DNA of 64,000 bases from Flammeovirgaceae bacterium SG7u.111 (lineage in GTDB: Bacteria > Bacteroidota > Bacteroidia > Cytophagales > Flammeovirgaceae), in contig CP139021.1 in the NCBI GenBank assembly GCA_034044135.1, positions 5,347,635-5,411,634 of the forward strand, in the 5' to 3' direction. Position 1 is the stretch's first letter. Each line of letters opens with the position of its first letter. The notes beneath the pieces are model-generated. The model was not told the DNA's origin and made no database searches. It worked only from the letters and a program-made list of their open reading frames with translations. This document shows positions 36,271 through 46,625 of the stretch, in pieces. The position numbers were made by a program, and so were the translations under genes.

Positions 36271-37860
36271 CTACAAAAACTCATACGATTCAGGATCATC
36301 CAAGAACCTAGGGTTCTTACTCACTTCAGCCTCTGGTATTGGAAGCATAAAGTCACCATCATCTACACTCACTTTCAAAGAGTTTACTTGTGTTTCACCA
36401 TCATCGTCCCAAGATAAAGTACCTCGCTCTTGATTGCTCACTATATCAATTGCCTTCTGCGGATTCCAGTAATGAAGTCTTATCAAATCATACCAGTGAT
36501 CAGCTTCATAAGCAAACTCAACCCTTCTTTCATGATAGATATCGTCCAAAGTCAAAGATGCCTTCTCTTCTAACTTAGCCCTTCTTCTTAGCGCATTTAC
36601 AGCCTCTAGTGCTGATGCATCGGTTGTGCTTGCATTATTGCCTAAAGTCGCCTCTGCATAGATCAAGTACACATCTGCAAGCCTCTGTACATAGGTATTG
36701 ATAGCAGTTGACATAAAGCAAACTTGACCGCTGTTATCCTCAGGAGTACCAACCACATATTTTTTCACTGCAGAGTGGCAAGCACTTGCTCCCATCTCAC
36801 CACCTGGCTCTTGAGAGAACAAGAAGCCTCCATTTTCGGCATTGAGGTTCGGATAGAAATCACCATCTTGCATAATGGTATAGTATTTTCTCACATCACC
36901 TCTTTCGTATTGATTTTGCAAATCGATAGAAGGACCAATGTAGCCGCCCCAACCATCTCCTACACCTGTTATCGTATTGTCTTTTGCCCAATAAGCTTGG
37001 TTGGTGTTCTGCGTTCCCCAATCTAGACAAGAAACCCATTGGAAAGCGAAAAGTGACTCACTATTGTTTTCAAATTCTGTTTTGAACAAATCTCCATAGT
37101 CGTCCATTAACAATAGGCCACTTTCCATCACATTTTTTGCATGAAGTTTCGCCTTTTGCAAATCCTCATCGTGACGACTACCACTTTGACCAAGTCCTGA
37201 TTTTGCTAAATATACTTTTGCGAGCATGCCTTCCGCCGACCATTTGTGAACCCTGCCAGCAGACCTAGAAGACTCAGGCAGCGTATTCATGGCATACTCT
37301 AAGTCCATGATTATGAACCTATACACATCTTCTTCAAAGTTTCTTGGTAATTTAAAATCAGAAACAGCTTCCTCGTTATTTTCAATAATAGTTACAGGCC
37401 CCCATAGCCTTACCAAATAGAAGTAAGCTACCGCTCTCATAAACCTCGCTTCAGCTATTGCATGCGCTTTCACTTCTTCAGAAACATCTGCACTTGACTT
37501 ATCTGGAATGTTATTTATAACTGAGTTACTATGTGCCACCACCCTATACAGAGAGTTCCACATCTCATTTAACCTTGCACTGTTTGCTTTAACAGCAAAA
37601 AGGAATATTTCACCCATATCGCCATCGTTGGACCAGTGATTACCACCCATGCCATCTCCAAATGCCCACCATGCTTTGTCGTTGGCATCGAACCATGGCC
37701 AACCGTACAAAGGAGCTGTAGCGGCTAGCACTTGCTCATCAGTTTGGTAAAAGTTATCAACCGCAAGCTGGTCTTCTGGTGGCCTATCCAGAAATTCATC
37801 TGTGTTACACTGAAACAATAAAAGAGGCAGTATCAATAAATATATATATTTTCTTTTCAT
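36271..37860 (-). CDS. SusD/RagB-family glycan-binding lipoprotein
   Basis: 529 residues from the ATG at 37860 (a start at 37890 would add ten). Lipoprotein signal with cysteine at about 18 (LLFQCNTDEFLDRPPEDQ). It shows the SusD pattern: N-terminal TPR helices (AHAIAEARFMRAVAYFYLVRLWG), KWSAEGMLAKVYL, and the C-terminal RRVEFAYEADHWYDLIRL. It works as the lid of the SusC channel at the outer membrane. It is 38 bases after SusC. Confidence 0.92.
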   Translation of the reverse strand: MKRKYIYLLILPLLLFQCNTDEFLDRPPEDQLAVDNFYQTDEQVLAATAPLYGWPWFDANDKAWWAFGDGMGGNHWSNDGDMGEIFLFAVKANSARLNEMWNSLYRVVAHSNSVINNIPDKSSADVSEEVKAHAIAEARFMRAVAYFYLVRLWGPVTIIENNEEAVSDFKLPRNFEEDVYRFIIMDLEYAMNTLPESSRSAGRVHKWSAEGMLAKVYLAKSGLGQSGSRHDEDLQKAKLHAKNVMESGLLLMDDYGDLFKTEFENNSESLFAFQWVSCLDWGTQNTNQAYWAKDNTITGVGDGWGGYIGPSIDLQNQYERGDVRKYYTIMQDGDFYPNLNAENGGFLFSQEPGGEMGASACHSAVKKYVVGTPEDNSGQVCFMSTAINTYVQRLADVYLIYAEATLGNNASTTDASALEAVNALRRRAKLEEKASLTLDDIYHERRVEFAYEADHWYDLIRLHYWNPQKAIDIVSNQERGTLSWDDDGETQVNSLKVSVDDGDFMLPIPEAEVSKNPRFLDDPESYEFL

Positions 37861-37898
37861 GTTTGATATCGTTTGAGTTTTAACCATCATTTCTTTCC

Positions 37899-40800
37899 TT
37901 AGAATCCTAAAGTGACACCACCTGTGTACATTCTAGGCATAGGATACCTACCATTATCAACACCTGTCAGCATTGGGTTTTGGTTGTATGCACCAATTTC
38001 AGGATCGTATCCAGAATAGTTGGTGAAGGTATAGATGTTTTGAAGGTTCACATATACCCTGAGTGACCTAGCCTTGATTTTAGAGGCTAGGTCACTCGGC
38101 AAGTTATACCCTAGCATGATGTTTTTGATTCTTAGGTAAGAACCGTCTTCCACGTATCTTGAAGAAACTCTTCTGTTATCGTTCGGGTCAGTATTGATAG
38201 CTCTTGGCATATCCGTTCCTGAGTTGGATACGTACCACGCATTCACATCGTCAGGGTCTGCGTTAGGGTCATCAGAAACCAATACAGCTCTATTGGCAAC
38301 GGTTTTTAGGTAGTTGGAGAGAATATTTGTCATACCTTCAGTATTCCTTCTGGTAAAGTTATAGATATCATTTCCATAAGTACCTTGTAAATATACCGTT
38401 AGGTCAAAGTTCTTATAATTCACTTTGTTCGTCCATCCAAATGAAACATCCGGATAAGGATTGCCTATGACAGTTCTGTCATAAGTAGCATCTATCTGGC
38501 CATCAGGCTCGCCATCTGGTCCGCTAATATCTCTGTACTTGATATCACCAACCCACACACCATTTATCCTTTCCACTTTATCATTTTGAACAGCATGGTT
38601 ATTGATATCTTCAGCATTTTGGTAGATGCCTTCTACTTCGTAGCCGTAAAACTGACCAACAGGTTGACCAACTCCCGTACGAGTTACATGGTGGAACCAT
38701 TGTACATTTTGGTCATAGAATAAAGATTCATCTCCAAAAGAAACCACTTCATTTTGGTTGTGAGAAACAATCAGGTCAGAGCTCCATGAAAAATTCGCAT
38801 TACTGATAGGTACAGTATTCAGGGTAAGTTCAATACCTCTGTTTCTTAGCTCTCCCAAGTTTACCACAGGGGCTTCAATACCCATCCAGCTACCTCCACC
38901 AAGAAAGTTAGGAATAGGAGATCTGATCAACATTCCATCCGTGTATTTGTCATACACATCTACTGTAATACCAATCCTATCCTCCAAAAGACCTATATCA
39001 ATACCTGCATTTAGCATTTTTAATCCTTCCCATCTTACTGCATCATTTGGAATATTATTGAGCAAGAAGCCACTTCCAATTCCTGAGATAACTGTTTTAA
39101 GAGAAGAGCCATATTGGTAGCCACCAATATTTTGGTTCCCTACTTCACCATACCCAAGCCTCAACTTCAAGTTACTTACAAATTCAACATTTGACATAAA
39201 AGCCTCATTGTTGATTTTCCAAGCCAATGCAACTGAAGGGAAAGTACCCCATTTATTAGCTGGTCCAAAGTTGGATGAGCCATCATAACGCAACGTAGCA
39301 GTTAGCAAATAGCGATCATCATAACTATAGAATGCCCTACCAAAATAAGAAAATAAAGCATGGCTGCCTTTTGAACCGGCATTTGTAGCAGAAGACGCAT
39401 CACCCGCATTTAACTCTTGGATATCGTTAGAAACAAAGCCATTCCTCTGACCCATCAACGACTCCCAACTTGCCTCTTGCGACTCCTGTCCAACCATAGC
39501 TGTTATATTGTGGACACTATTAAAGGTTTTGTTAAAGGTTAAATAATTTTTCCAAATCCAGAAATAATTGTGGGCAAAGCTTCTTCTTGACTGATTCTTA
39601 TCGTTTACTACATTTCCATACTCATAAGTTGGATTAAATCCGTAGTTGTTTGTATTTCCAATGTTGGTGCCCAGTTCAGTTCTGAAATTGAGATAATCAG
39701 TGAATTTTACTTGAGCATATACATTTGCCAACAAGTTGAACCGCTTCACCTGCATATCCCTGTCCAATGCCATCGCAACCGGGTTGGTAATACCACCATC
39801 CGATAATGTAGGACCACCCCAGCTTCCATCAGCATTTCTCAATGGTATATCTGGAGCTTGAGTCAATGTAGCTGCAATCACACCATCTTCAGAATCGTTC
39901 AACGTAATCCGCTCTTGCGTCATAGACATTGAAAGTGTATTACCTATCTTCAACCAAGGTTTTGCCTCAGTATCTAGGTTTACCCTCATTGAGTACCTTT
40001 TAAACCAAGATCCTACTACTGTACCTTCTTGGTCAAAATAACCGCCAGTAATGGCATAAGTTGTTTTATCAGAACCTCCTGAAACAGAAAGTTGATGGTT
40101 TTGGATAGCGGCAGATTGGAATACTTCCTGTTGCCAACTTGTTCCTTCGCCCAACAGACTAGGATCTAAAAACTCATCCCTTTGGTTGGTAAAACCTAAA
40201 GCTACCATTTCGTTATTATAGCGAGCATATTCTTGTAAACCCATCACATCCAACAACTTACTTGGTTCTTGAATACCATAATAACCATCATATTCAAATT
40301 TAGCTTCGCCTGTTTTTCCTTTTTTAGTAGTAATGAGTACTACCCCATTAGCAGCCCTAGAACCATAAATAGCCGTTGCAGAAGCATCTTTCAATACTTC
40401 TATAGATACAATATCTGCTGGATTTATAGCAGACATAGCACTTACGGCTGTTTGACCATTTCCACCACCAGCCCAGTCAAAACCTTGGGCTATATTACCC
40501 GCTTCGCCATTCAAAGGAATACCATCAATCACGTAAAGTGGCTCTGCGGTTGAAGTAACCGAACCAACTCCCCTTACCCTTACAGAAACACCACCACCTG
40601 GCTGACCAGAGTTTTGGAATACTTGTACACCTGCTGCGCGCCCCTGCAAGCCCGCTTCAAATGAGTTTACAATAGTAGTTTTCAAATCTTCTTCAGAAAC
40701 AGAAGACAAAGCACCCGTAAGGTCACTTTTCCTTTGTGTACCGTAGCCAATTACCACAACCTCTTCTAGCTGCTCTAGGTCTGGTTCCAATACAATATTG

Positions 40801-41414
40801 ATGGTCGATTGGGTGCCAACCACCACTTCTTGCGGTATAAACCCTATATAACTAAATACCAAAGTAGCATCGGTAGGTATACTCAAAGTGAAGTTGCCAT
40901 CTATATCCGTTGTGGTACCTATAGACGTCCCTTTGATCAGAATACTCACGCCGGGAAGGGGTTCAGTATCTTCACCAGAAGTAACCTTACCAGATACAGT
41001 AGTTTGCTCAAATACATTTACATCTGCTGTAGGAGTAGTCTTTTCAACAGATTCAATTTTGCTCACATATATACTGTTGTTAATCCGCTTGAATTTTAAG
41101 CCTGTATTTTTGGAAATATCTACCAACACTTCATAAAGATTAGTGTTATTGAGCAACTTAACCGATTGCCTAACTTTAACTTCCTTGTTATTATAAGCAA
41201 ACCGGAAGTTAGTTTCTTTCTCAATGATCTTAAACGCATTTAACAAAGACACTTCAGTTTGACCTCTGTAATCGAGTTCTATACTGGTAAGCTTCTCCGA
41301 TTGGGCGTTCCCATTATTGGCTACTAGCAGCCCTGCAAATAACATTTGGATATAAAATCCAAATAAAACATACTTTGACATACGCAAAATTTGTCGTATA
41401 ACTTTCATTTTCAT
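37899..41414 (-). CDS. SusC/RagA-family TonB-dependent receptor with STN domain
   Basis: 1171 residues. Signal peptide, then an STN domain at about 45-115 (IEKETNFRFAYNNKEV, with a signalling role), a carboxypeptidase-regulatory-like domain at about 140-215 (VSGKVTSGEDTEPLPGVSI), the conserved EEVVVIGYGTQRKSDLTGA, a plug domain (RVRGVGSVTSTAEPLYVIDG) and a beta-barrel to the end. It imports oligosaccharides across the outer membrane. The STN domain and the FecR gene 120 bases upstream indicate transcriptional signalling to the ECF sigma factor. Confidence 0.95.
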   Translation of the reverse strand: MKMKVIRQILRMSKYVLFGFYIQMLFAGLLVANNGNAQSEKLTSIELDYRGQTEVSLLNAFKIIEKETNFRFAYNNKEVKVRQSVKLLNNTNLYEVLVDISKNTGLKFKRINNSIYVSKIESVEKTTPTADVNVFEQTTVSGKVTSGEDTEPLPGVSILIKGTSIGTTTDIDGNFTLSIPTDATLVFSYIGFIPQEVVVGTQSTINIVLEPDLEQLEEVVVIGYGTQRKSDLTGALSSVSEEDLKTTIVNSFEAGLQGRAAGVQVFQNSGQPGGGVSVRVRGVGSVTSTAEPLYVIDGIPLNGEAGNIAQGFDWAGGGNGQTAVSAMSAINPADIVSIEVLKDASATAIYGSRAANGVVLITTKKGKTGEAKFEYDGYYGIQEPSKLLDVMGLQEYARYNNEMVALGFTNQRDEFLDPSLLGEGTSWQQEVFQSAAIQNHQLSVSGGSDKTTYAITGGYFDQEGTVVGSWFKRYSMRVNLDTEAKPWLKIGNTLSMSMTQERITLNDSEDGVIAATLTQAPDIPLRNADGSWGGPTLSDGGITNPVAMALDRDMQVKRFNLLANVYAQVKFTDYLNFRTELGTNIGNTNNYGFNPTYEYGNVVNDKNQSRRSFAHNYFWIWKNYLTFNKTFNSVHNITAMVGQESQEASWESLMGQRNGFVSNDIQELNAGDASSATNAGSKGSHALFSYFGRAFYSYDDRYLLTATLRYDGSSNFGPANKWGTFPSVALAWKINNEAFMSNVEFVSNLKLRLGYGEVGNQNIGGYQYGSSLKTVISGIGSGFLLNNIPNDAVRWEGLKMLNAGIDIGLLEDRIGITVDVYDKYTDGMLIRSPIPNFLGGGSWMGIEAPVVNLGELRNRGIELTLNTVPISNANFSWSSDLIVSHNQNEVVSFGDESLFYDQNVQWFHHVTRTGVGQPVGQFYGYEVEGIYQNAEDINNHAVQNDKVERINGVWVGDIKYRDISGPDGEPDGQIDATYDRTVIGNPYPDVSFGWTNKVNYKNFDLTVYLQGTYGNDIYNFTRRNTEGMTNILSNYLKTVANRAVLVSDDPNADPDDVNAWYVSNSGTDMPRAINTDPNDNRRVSSRYVEDGSYLRIKNIMLGYNLPSDLASKIKARSLRVYVNLQNIYTFTNYSGYDPEIGAYNQNPMLTGVDNGRYPMPRMYTGGVTLGF

Positions 41415-41434
41415 AAATTACAGTGTTTGTGAGT

Positions 41435-41462
41435 TAAAACTATTTACTATTCAACCTGTCAA
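41435..41462 (-). promoter_or_regulatory. Candidate promoter of the SusC operon
   Basis: TTG (41462-41460), 17 bases, TAGTTTTA (41442-41435) on the minus strand: one mismatch and slightly short spacing. It would allow susC transcription separate from fecR. An ECF-sigma promoter may also be here but I cannot identify one. Confidence 0.35.
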
Positions 41463-41500
41463 GATCCCCATCTTACAGTTATTGATTCACGGACAAGTAC

Positions 41501-41530
41501 AATACTGACTGGTTGCCGCCAGTCAGTATT
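41501..41530 (-). terminator. Hairpin between FecR and SusC
   Basis: Perfect 12-bp stem AATACTGACTGG (41501-41512) with CCAGTCAGTATT (41519-41530), four bases past the fecR stop. On the minus strand no clear thymine run follows, while on the plus strand it is followed by thymines. It probably limits read-through from fecR to susC. Confidence 0.55.
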
Positions 41531-41533
41531 TTT

Positions 41534-42592
41534 TCATTTACTTAAGAAGACTTTTTTACCTTCTATTTTATATTCAAACCCCTTTGACATAAAACTCAGC
41601 CCCTGTAGCACATTTTCCAGAGACTGATTATCAAAGCTTCCTGTATAAATACCATTTTGATCTACCTTTGTACTTACTTCAAAATCTACATCGTACCAGC
41701 GCTCCAAATCTTTCAAAATCTTATCTAGGTCAACATTATCATACCTAAGTACTCCCTCTACCCAACCTAGCTCTTCCCCCACATCCACATTTCTATTAAT
41801 CAGCTCCTCTTTTTTATCCTTATCATAAAGCAAGGATTGGTTAGGCAACAAGAAGGACTCTTTAAGCAAGATATCCTTGTTATAAGAAGTATTTTTTACA
41901 GATATCTTCCCTGTGACTACCGTAACTTTCTCAATATTTTCTTCTGGATACGAACGAATATTAAAAGAGGTCCCTAATACTTTTGTGACCAACCCATCAC
42001 TATTGATAATGAAAGGTATTAAACTATCCTTGGTTACTTTAAAGAATGCTTCACCGGTCAGAATCACATTTCTGGCATCCACCCCAAAATCCGAAGGTAT
42101 TTTGATCGAGCTTTCAGCATTTAACTTAACAACAGTTCCATCAATCAATGTGATTGTCAACTTTTGCCCTCTCGCTGTTTTTTTTGTCACGTAACTGATA
42201 GCCCCTTCCTCACGTGAAGACAAAGCATTATTTAGCTCTCCTTCCAGAGAATAATATCCAATAGACAAAGCAATTATAAAAATGATAGAAGCTGCCACTT
42301 TAGCAAAAAATGCTTTTGAGACAGAAAAAGAGTAAAACGGTCTGGAAGAACTTTTGACCCTATGAACATTTTCCAATACTTCTATAAACTCCTCATTGGA
42401 TGGTAAATATTCATTTTTGGGTTTTATGGAAGTGACAATATCTTTTGCCTTTTGCACCTCCTCCCATTTTTCAGGATGCTTTTCTAACCAATTTCTCCAG
42501 AAAAACTCACTTTCAGCATCTGGGTTCTGCACCCACTGCACAAAAAAGTCATCTGATATAAAATTTGATATGTTATAATTATTATACTTCAT
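41534..42592 (-). CDS. FecR-family anti-sigma factor
   Basis: 352 residues. A cytoplasmic N-terminal region (about 1-90) binds the sigma factor, a membrane segment follows (about 95-115, FFAKVAASIIFIIALSIGYY), then the periplasmic FecR domain (about 140-245, VVKLNAESSIKIPSDFG, GEAFFKVTKDS, VLGTSFNIRSYP) and a C-terminal DUF4974-type domain (LGWVEGVLRYDNVDLDKILKDLERWYDV). It relays the state of the SusC STN domain to the ECF sigma factor. Gene order sigma, FecR, SusC is the standard one. Confidence 0.92.
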   Translation of the reverse strand: MKYNNYNISNFISDDFFVQWVQNPDAESEFFWRNWLEKHPEKWEEVQKAKDIVTSIKPKNEYLPSNEEFIEVLENVHRVKSSSRPFYSFSVSKAFFAKVAASIIFIIALSIGYYSLEGELNNALSSREEGAISYVTKKTARGQKLTITLIDGTVVKLNAESSIKIPSDFGVDARNVILTGEAFFKVTKDSLIPFIINSDGLVTKVLGTSFNIRSYPEENIEKVTVVTGKISVKNTSYNKDILLKESFLLPNQSLLYDKDKKEELINRNVDVGEELGWVEGVLRYDNVDLDKILKDLERWYDVDFEVSTKVDQNGIYTGSFDNQSLENVLQGLSFMSKGFEYKIEGKKVFLSK

Positions 42593-42675
42593 ACATAATA
42601 TATTACCCTTTCATCTTTAGAAAGGCGGTGCGTTAAAGAACAGGCACAAAAAATTTCAACTTTTTTATAAACCTT

Positions 42676-43341
42676 CTAAAACGACACCGATAAACCAGCA
42701 ATTAATGTAAGCAAATAGATATTGGGGACATATTTCCTCAGTGATTCGAGCGACCGGTAAATTAGCTTTCGAGCATACTCTACACTGGAAAATCCCATCA
42801 GTTCCGATACTTGCCCGTAAGAAAACCCCTCATAATAATAATAGATAATAGCCTCCTTTTGACGTTTTGAAAGCTTTGCTACACTTTTCGTAAGCTCTTC
42901 TTTTAGCTTGGCCTGCTCTTGGTTTTGGATAAGAAAAGATTCGTGGGAAAGGGTGATCTCAAAATCTGCCGTAGAGGGAAGCTCGTCTACGTACACCACA
43001 GATTTTTTCTTTGTCAATTCTCTGAATAAATTTCTTCGGAGGGACTTGTAGAGGTAAAACTTGATATTATCAGTTTTACCAAGCTTTTTCCTTTTTGTCT
43101 TTAAGTAGATAAATAGCTCTTGAACTACATCCTTTATCAGCTCGCGGTCTTGGCAAAAATGATGACCGTAGTTAAATAAAAGCGAAAAAAAATGGACATA
43201 AATATGGTTAAAGGCTTCACCATCACCTTGTAAGAAACGATTCCATATGTCTGAATCAGACATAGCGGTATAAACGCTAAAGCTTCGGTTTGGTCCCGAA
43301 TCACTTTGCGGTTTGATTGGTTGTAGGCTTTTCATTTTCAT
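42676..43341 (-). CDS. ECF RNA polymerase sigma factor
   Basis: 221 residues from the ATG at 43341; the ATG at 43263 (MSDSDIWNRFLQGDGEAF) gives the more usual ECF start and may be the real one. Region 2 runs from about residue 27 (FNHIYVHFFSLLFNYGHHF, VVQELFIYLKTKRKKL), and region 4 from about 135 (LTKSVAKLSKRQKEAIIYYYYEGFSYGQVSELMGFS). It directs transcription of the glycan locus under FecR control. First gene of the minus-strand locus. Confidence 0.92.
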   Translation of the reverse strand: MKMKSLQPIKPQSDSGPNRSFSVYTAMSDSDIWNRFLQGDGEAFNHIYVHFFSLLFNYGHHFCQDRELIKDVVQELFIYLKTKRKKLGKTDNIKFYLYKSLRRNLFRELTKKKSVVYVDELPSTADFEITLSHESFLIQNQEQAKLKEELTKSVAKLSKRQKEAIIYYYYEGFSYGQVSELMGFSSVEYARKLIYRSLESLRKYVPNIYLLTLIAGLSVSF

Positions 43342-43503
43342 CTATTTCATATTTAATGTAGCGTGAAAGGGCAATACATCGATATGAAATTGAGAATTAT
43401 CTCTATTCAAAAATAGGATTAAATTTATGAAATCCGAATAAATTGACAAAAGTTTGGAACCTTCAAGGCAAAAACAATGAATATTAGGAGTGATTTTGAA
43501 TGC

Positions 43504-43536
43504 AAAAACCCACTGACCAAAAATCAGTGGGTTTTT
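43504..43536. terminator. Terminator after lpd
   Basis: AAAAACCCACTGA (43504-43516) pairs with TCAGTGGGTTTTT (43524-43536), 13 bp. A/T runs on both sides allow termination in both directions; here it ends the 2-oxoglutarate dehydrogenase operon. Confidence 0.9.
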
Positions 43537-43573
43537 ATATAAATAAATGTAATCGATTATTCTCTAAATTTCT

Positions 43574-44977
43574 TTACACGTGTATAGCGCGATTTTCGGT
43601 AGCAGCTAAGCAAGCTTCTTTCATCGCTTCGGTGTAAGTAGGGTGTGCATGGGACATTCTTGAGATATCCTCAGCAGATGCTCTGTATTCCATCGCTACG
43701 ACTCCTTCAGCTATCAAATCGGCAACCCTTGGCCCTATCATGTGAACTCCTAATATTTCATCTGTTTCGGCATCGGCCAATACTTTTACCAAGCCGTCTA
43801 TATCCATACTGGCCCTTGCCCTGCCTAGTGCCCTCATGGGGAAAGAACCCGCTTTGTATTTTTTTCCTTGTTCTTTGAGCTGCTCTTCGGTAAAACCAAC
43901 GCCTGCCACTTCTGGCCATGTGTACACCACACCAGGAATAAGGTTGTAGTTGATATGAGGCTTTTGCCCTGCCAATGTTTCTGCAACAAAAACGCCTTCT
44001 TCTTCCGCTTTGTGGGCAAGCATAGCGCCTTTCACCACATCGCCTATGGCATAGATGCCCGGAACATTCGTTTGCAAATGCCCATCTACGTCTATCCTTC
44101 CTCTTTCATCTACTTTCACACCTGCATTTTCCAAGCCCAAACCTTCAGTATAAGGCTTTCTTCCAATAGAAACTAGGCAATAATCTGGCTCAAAAGTAAT
44201 TTCTTCACCTTTCTTGTTTTCCGCTTTTATGACCACTTTGTCGCCAACTGTTTTTGCAGAAACTACTTTGGTCTGAAGATTAAAATCGAATTTCAATCCT
44301 TTTTTCAGCACACGCTGAAGTTCTTTGCTAAGCGTACCGTCCATACCTGGAATAATTTTATCCAAGTACTCGATCACGGTGATTTTAGTACCCATTCGGG
44401 CGTACACTGAACCAAGCTCCATCCCAATCACTCCACCTCCTATCACTACCATGTGCTTAGGAATCTCCTTCATTTTCAAGGCTTCAGTAGAGGTAATCAC
44501 TCTCTTTTTATCGTACTCCACTCCAGGAATAATCAATGGCTTAGAGCCCGTAGCGATAATGGTTTTATCGGTACTGATCTCCTCGCTGCTGCCATCTTCC
44601 TTGGTGATCTTAATTTTGTTTTTATCTACAAATGAGCCTAAGCCATTGAAAACATCAATCTTGTTTTTCTTCATCAAGAATTCGATGCCGTCGCAGGTTT
44701 GCTTCACCACTTGGTCTTTTCTCCCGATCATTTGGGCAAGGTTTACCTTTGGTTCTTTCACTTCTATACCATGCTTGGCAAAAGTGTGCGTAGCATTGTG
44801 GAAATGTTCCGAAGAATCTAAAAGTGCCTTTGAAGGGATACAACCTACATTGAGGCAAGTACCGCCCAACGTGCTATATTTTTCAATAATCGCTGTTTTG
44901 AAACCAAGCTGTGCCGCTCTGATAGCAGCTACATAACCTCCAGGTCCCGAACCGATTACAGTTACATCGTAACTCAT
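43574..44977 (-). CDS. lpd: Dihydrolipoyl dehydrogenase (E3)
   Basis: 467 residues. FAD motif VIGSGPGGYVAAIRAAQLG, redox-active disulfide GGTCLNVGCIPSKALL (Cys near 41 and 46), NAD-binding IGGGVIGMELGSVYARMG, and the C-terminal HAHPTYTEAMKEA with the active-site histidine. It reoxidises lipoyl groups of 2-oxoacid dehydrogenases. It lies 40 bases after the E2 gene and closes the operon. Confidence 0.95.
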   Translation of the reverse strand: MSYDVTVIGSGPGGYVAAIRAAQLGFKTAIIEKYSTLGGTCLNVGCIPSKALLDSSEHFHNATHTFAKHGIEVKEPKVNLAQMIGRKDQVVKQTCDGIEFLMKKNKIDVFNGLGSFVDKNKIKITKEDGSSEEISTDKTIIATGSKPLIIPGVEYDKKRVITSTEALKMKEIPKHMVVIGGGVIGMELGSVYARMGTKITVIEYLDKIIPGMDGTLSKELQRVLKKGLKFDFNLQTKVVSAKTVGDKVVIKAENKKGEEITFEPDYCLVSIGRKPYTEGLGLENAGVKVDERGRIDVDGHLQTNVPGIYAIGDVVKGAMLAHKAEEEGVFVAETLAGQKPHINYNLIPGVVYTWPEVAGVGFTEEQLKEQGKKYKAGSFPMRALGRARASMDIDGLVKVLADAETDEILGVHMIGPRVADLIAEGVVAMEYRASAEDISRMSHAHPTYTEAMKEACLAATENRAIHV

Positions 44978-45017
44978 GTTGTTTCTATTGATTTATGTAA
45001 AGTGAAGAGTGATTAGA

Positions 45018-46550
45018 TTAAACGCTTAATAAAAGTCTGATAGGATCTTCGAGCAATTGTTTTACCCTCACCAAGAAACTTACCGACTCACGTCCATCAA
45101 TTATTCGGTGGTCGTAAGAAAGGGCTACGTACATCATTGGACGGATCTGAACCTCACCGTTGATGGCCACAGGGCGCTCAACAATATTGTGCATACCCAA
45201 AATAGCTGACTGAGGGGCATTAATAATTGGGGTAGACATCATAGAACCAAATACCCCACCGTTGGTGATGGTAAATGTTCCCCCTGTCATTTCAGGGATG
45301 GTCAGCTTATTGTCCCTCGCACGGGTAGCCAATCGGATGATTTCGGCTTCTATCTCGTTGAAGTTCATTTGCTCTGCATTTCTTATAACAGGAACAACCA
45401 ACCCTTTAGGAGCTGAAACAGCTATGGAAACATCGCAGAAATCGTGGTAGACCAGTTCATCTCCATCAATTTTCCCATTCACGGCAGGCCATTCTTGCAA
45501 GGCCACACAAACCGCTTTGGTGAAGAAAGACATAAAGCCAAGCCCAACGCTGTGCTTCTCTTTGAACATTTCCTTGTATTTCTTACGGATATCCATGATC
45601 GGCTTCATATCTACTTCGTTGAAAGTAGTTAGCATAGCCGTTTCATTCTTCACCGAAACAAGTCGCTTGGAAATAGTTTTCCTCAAACTAGTCATCTTTT
45701 GCCTTCTCTCATTCCTATCACCTACTGGCTCAGTTGGAGCAGATATTTCTTCCTTAGCAGGAGCAGACGTTTTAACAGCAGGTGCTGAAGCTTTTTTCTC
45801 CGCTTTTAACGCATCTTCTTTGGTCACCCTTCCGTCTACACCCGTTCCTATTACTTCGCTAGCCGCTATTCCTTTTTCAGCCAATATTTTAGCTGCAGCT
45901 GGTGAAGCATGACCAGAAGCATAGGTATCGCTTCCACCGGCTTCTACATGTCCATTTGAAGAGGCTTCGGCTGGTGCTGCGGCAGCTGCTTCAGCAGGCT
46001 TACCACCTTCCATTACTTCTACTTTGCAAATAAGACCGCCAATTTCTACAGTTTCTCCTTCCGAAGCTATGATACTCACCGTTCCGTTGTGCTCGGCAGA
46101 AAGTTCAAAAGTAGCTTTATCAGACTCCAATTCGCAAAGCACGTCATCAATTTCTACATAGTCTCCATTCTCTACATTCCACGTTGACACAGTTACCTCG
46201 GTAATTGACTCACCTACCGCTGGCACTACCATTTCTACTACTTTACCCGTTTTTGAGGGAGCAGCAGCTTCCTCTTCTGGAGCTTCTTCGGCCGCTGGAG
46301 TACTTGCCTGCCCTTCAACTGGAACTATCTCACAAATCACACCTCCTATTGGAATAGTGTCGCCTTCTTGGGCAATGATTTTAAGTGTTCCAGATTTTTC
46401 TGCATTTAGTTCAAATGTGGCTTTATCAGACTCTAACTCACAAAGGATTTCATCTATTTCTACAAAATCTCCATCTTGTTTATTCCACTGAGAGATGGTC
46501 ACTTCTGTGATAGATTCTCCAACAGCAGGAACATTTATTTCGAAGCTCAT
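45018..46550 (-). CDS. odhB: 2-oxoglutarate dehydrogenase E2 (dihydrolipoyl succinyltransferase), two lipoyl domains
   Basis: 510 residues. Two tandem lipoyl domains (about 1-75 and 105-180), each with the attachment lysine in [12 protein letters not shown]; linkers rich in alanine, glutamate and proline; a peripheral-subunit-binding domain ([22 protein letters not shown]) at about 215-250; and the catalytic domain ending [16 protein letters not shown]. Succinyl transfer is inferred from the adjoining E1. Two lipoyl domains are more than the single one in E. coli SucB. A terminator-like hairpin lies just upstream. Confidence 0.93.
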   Translation of the reverse strand: MSFEINVPAVGESITEVTISQWNKQDGDFVEIDEILCELESDKATFELNAEKSGTLKIIAQEGDTIPIGGVICEIVPVEGQASTPAAEEAPEEEAAAPSKTGKVVEMVVPAVGESITEVTVSTWNVENGDYVEIDDVLCELESDKATFELSAEHNGTVSIIASEGETVEIGGLICKVEVMEGGKPAEAAAAAPAEASSNGHVEAGGSDTYASGHASPAAAKILAEKGIAASEVIGTGVDGRVTKEDALKAEKKASAPAVKTSAPAKEEISAPTEPVGDRNERRQKMTSLRKTISKRLVSVKNETAMLTTFNEVDMKPIMDIRKKYKEMFKEKHSVGLGFMSFFTKAVCVALQEWPAVNGKIDGDELVYHDFCDVSIAVSAPKGLVVPVIRNAEQMNFNEIEAEIIRLATRARDNKLTIPEMTGGTFTITNGGVFGSMMSTPIINAPQSAILGMHNIVERPVAINGEVQIRPMMYVALSYDHRIIDGRESVSFLVRVKQLLEDPIRLLLSV

Positions 46551-46594
46551 GACTTTTATATAATAAGGATTTGATTAGTAATTTAAACAGATTT

Positions 46595-46625
46595 AAAAAA
46601 CACGGCATATTTAAGCTATGCCGTG
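46595..46625 (-). terminator. Terminator-like hairpin between E1 and E2 genes
   Basis: On the minus strand CACGGCATA (46625-46617), loop GCTTAAA, TATGCCGTG (46609-46601), then six thymines (46600-46595). It lies between the E1 stop (46637) and the E2 ATG (46550), inside an operon. Confidence 0.7.
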
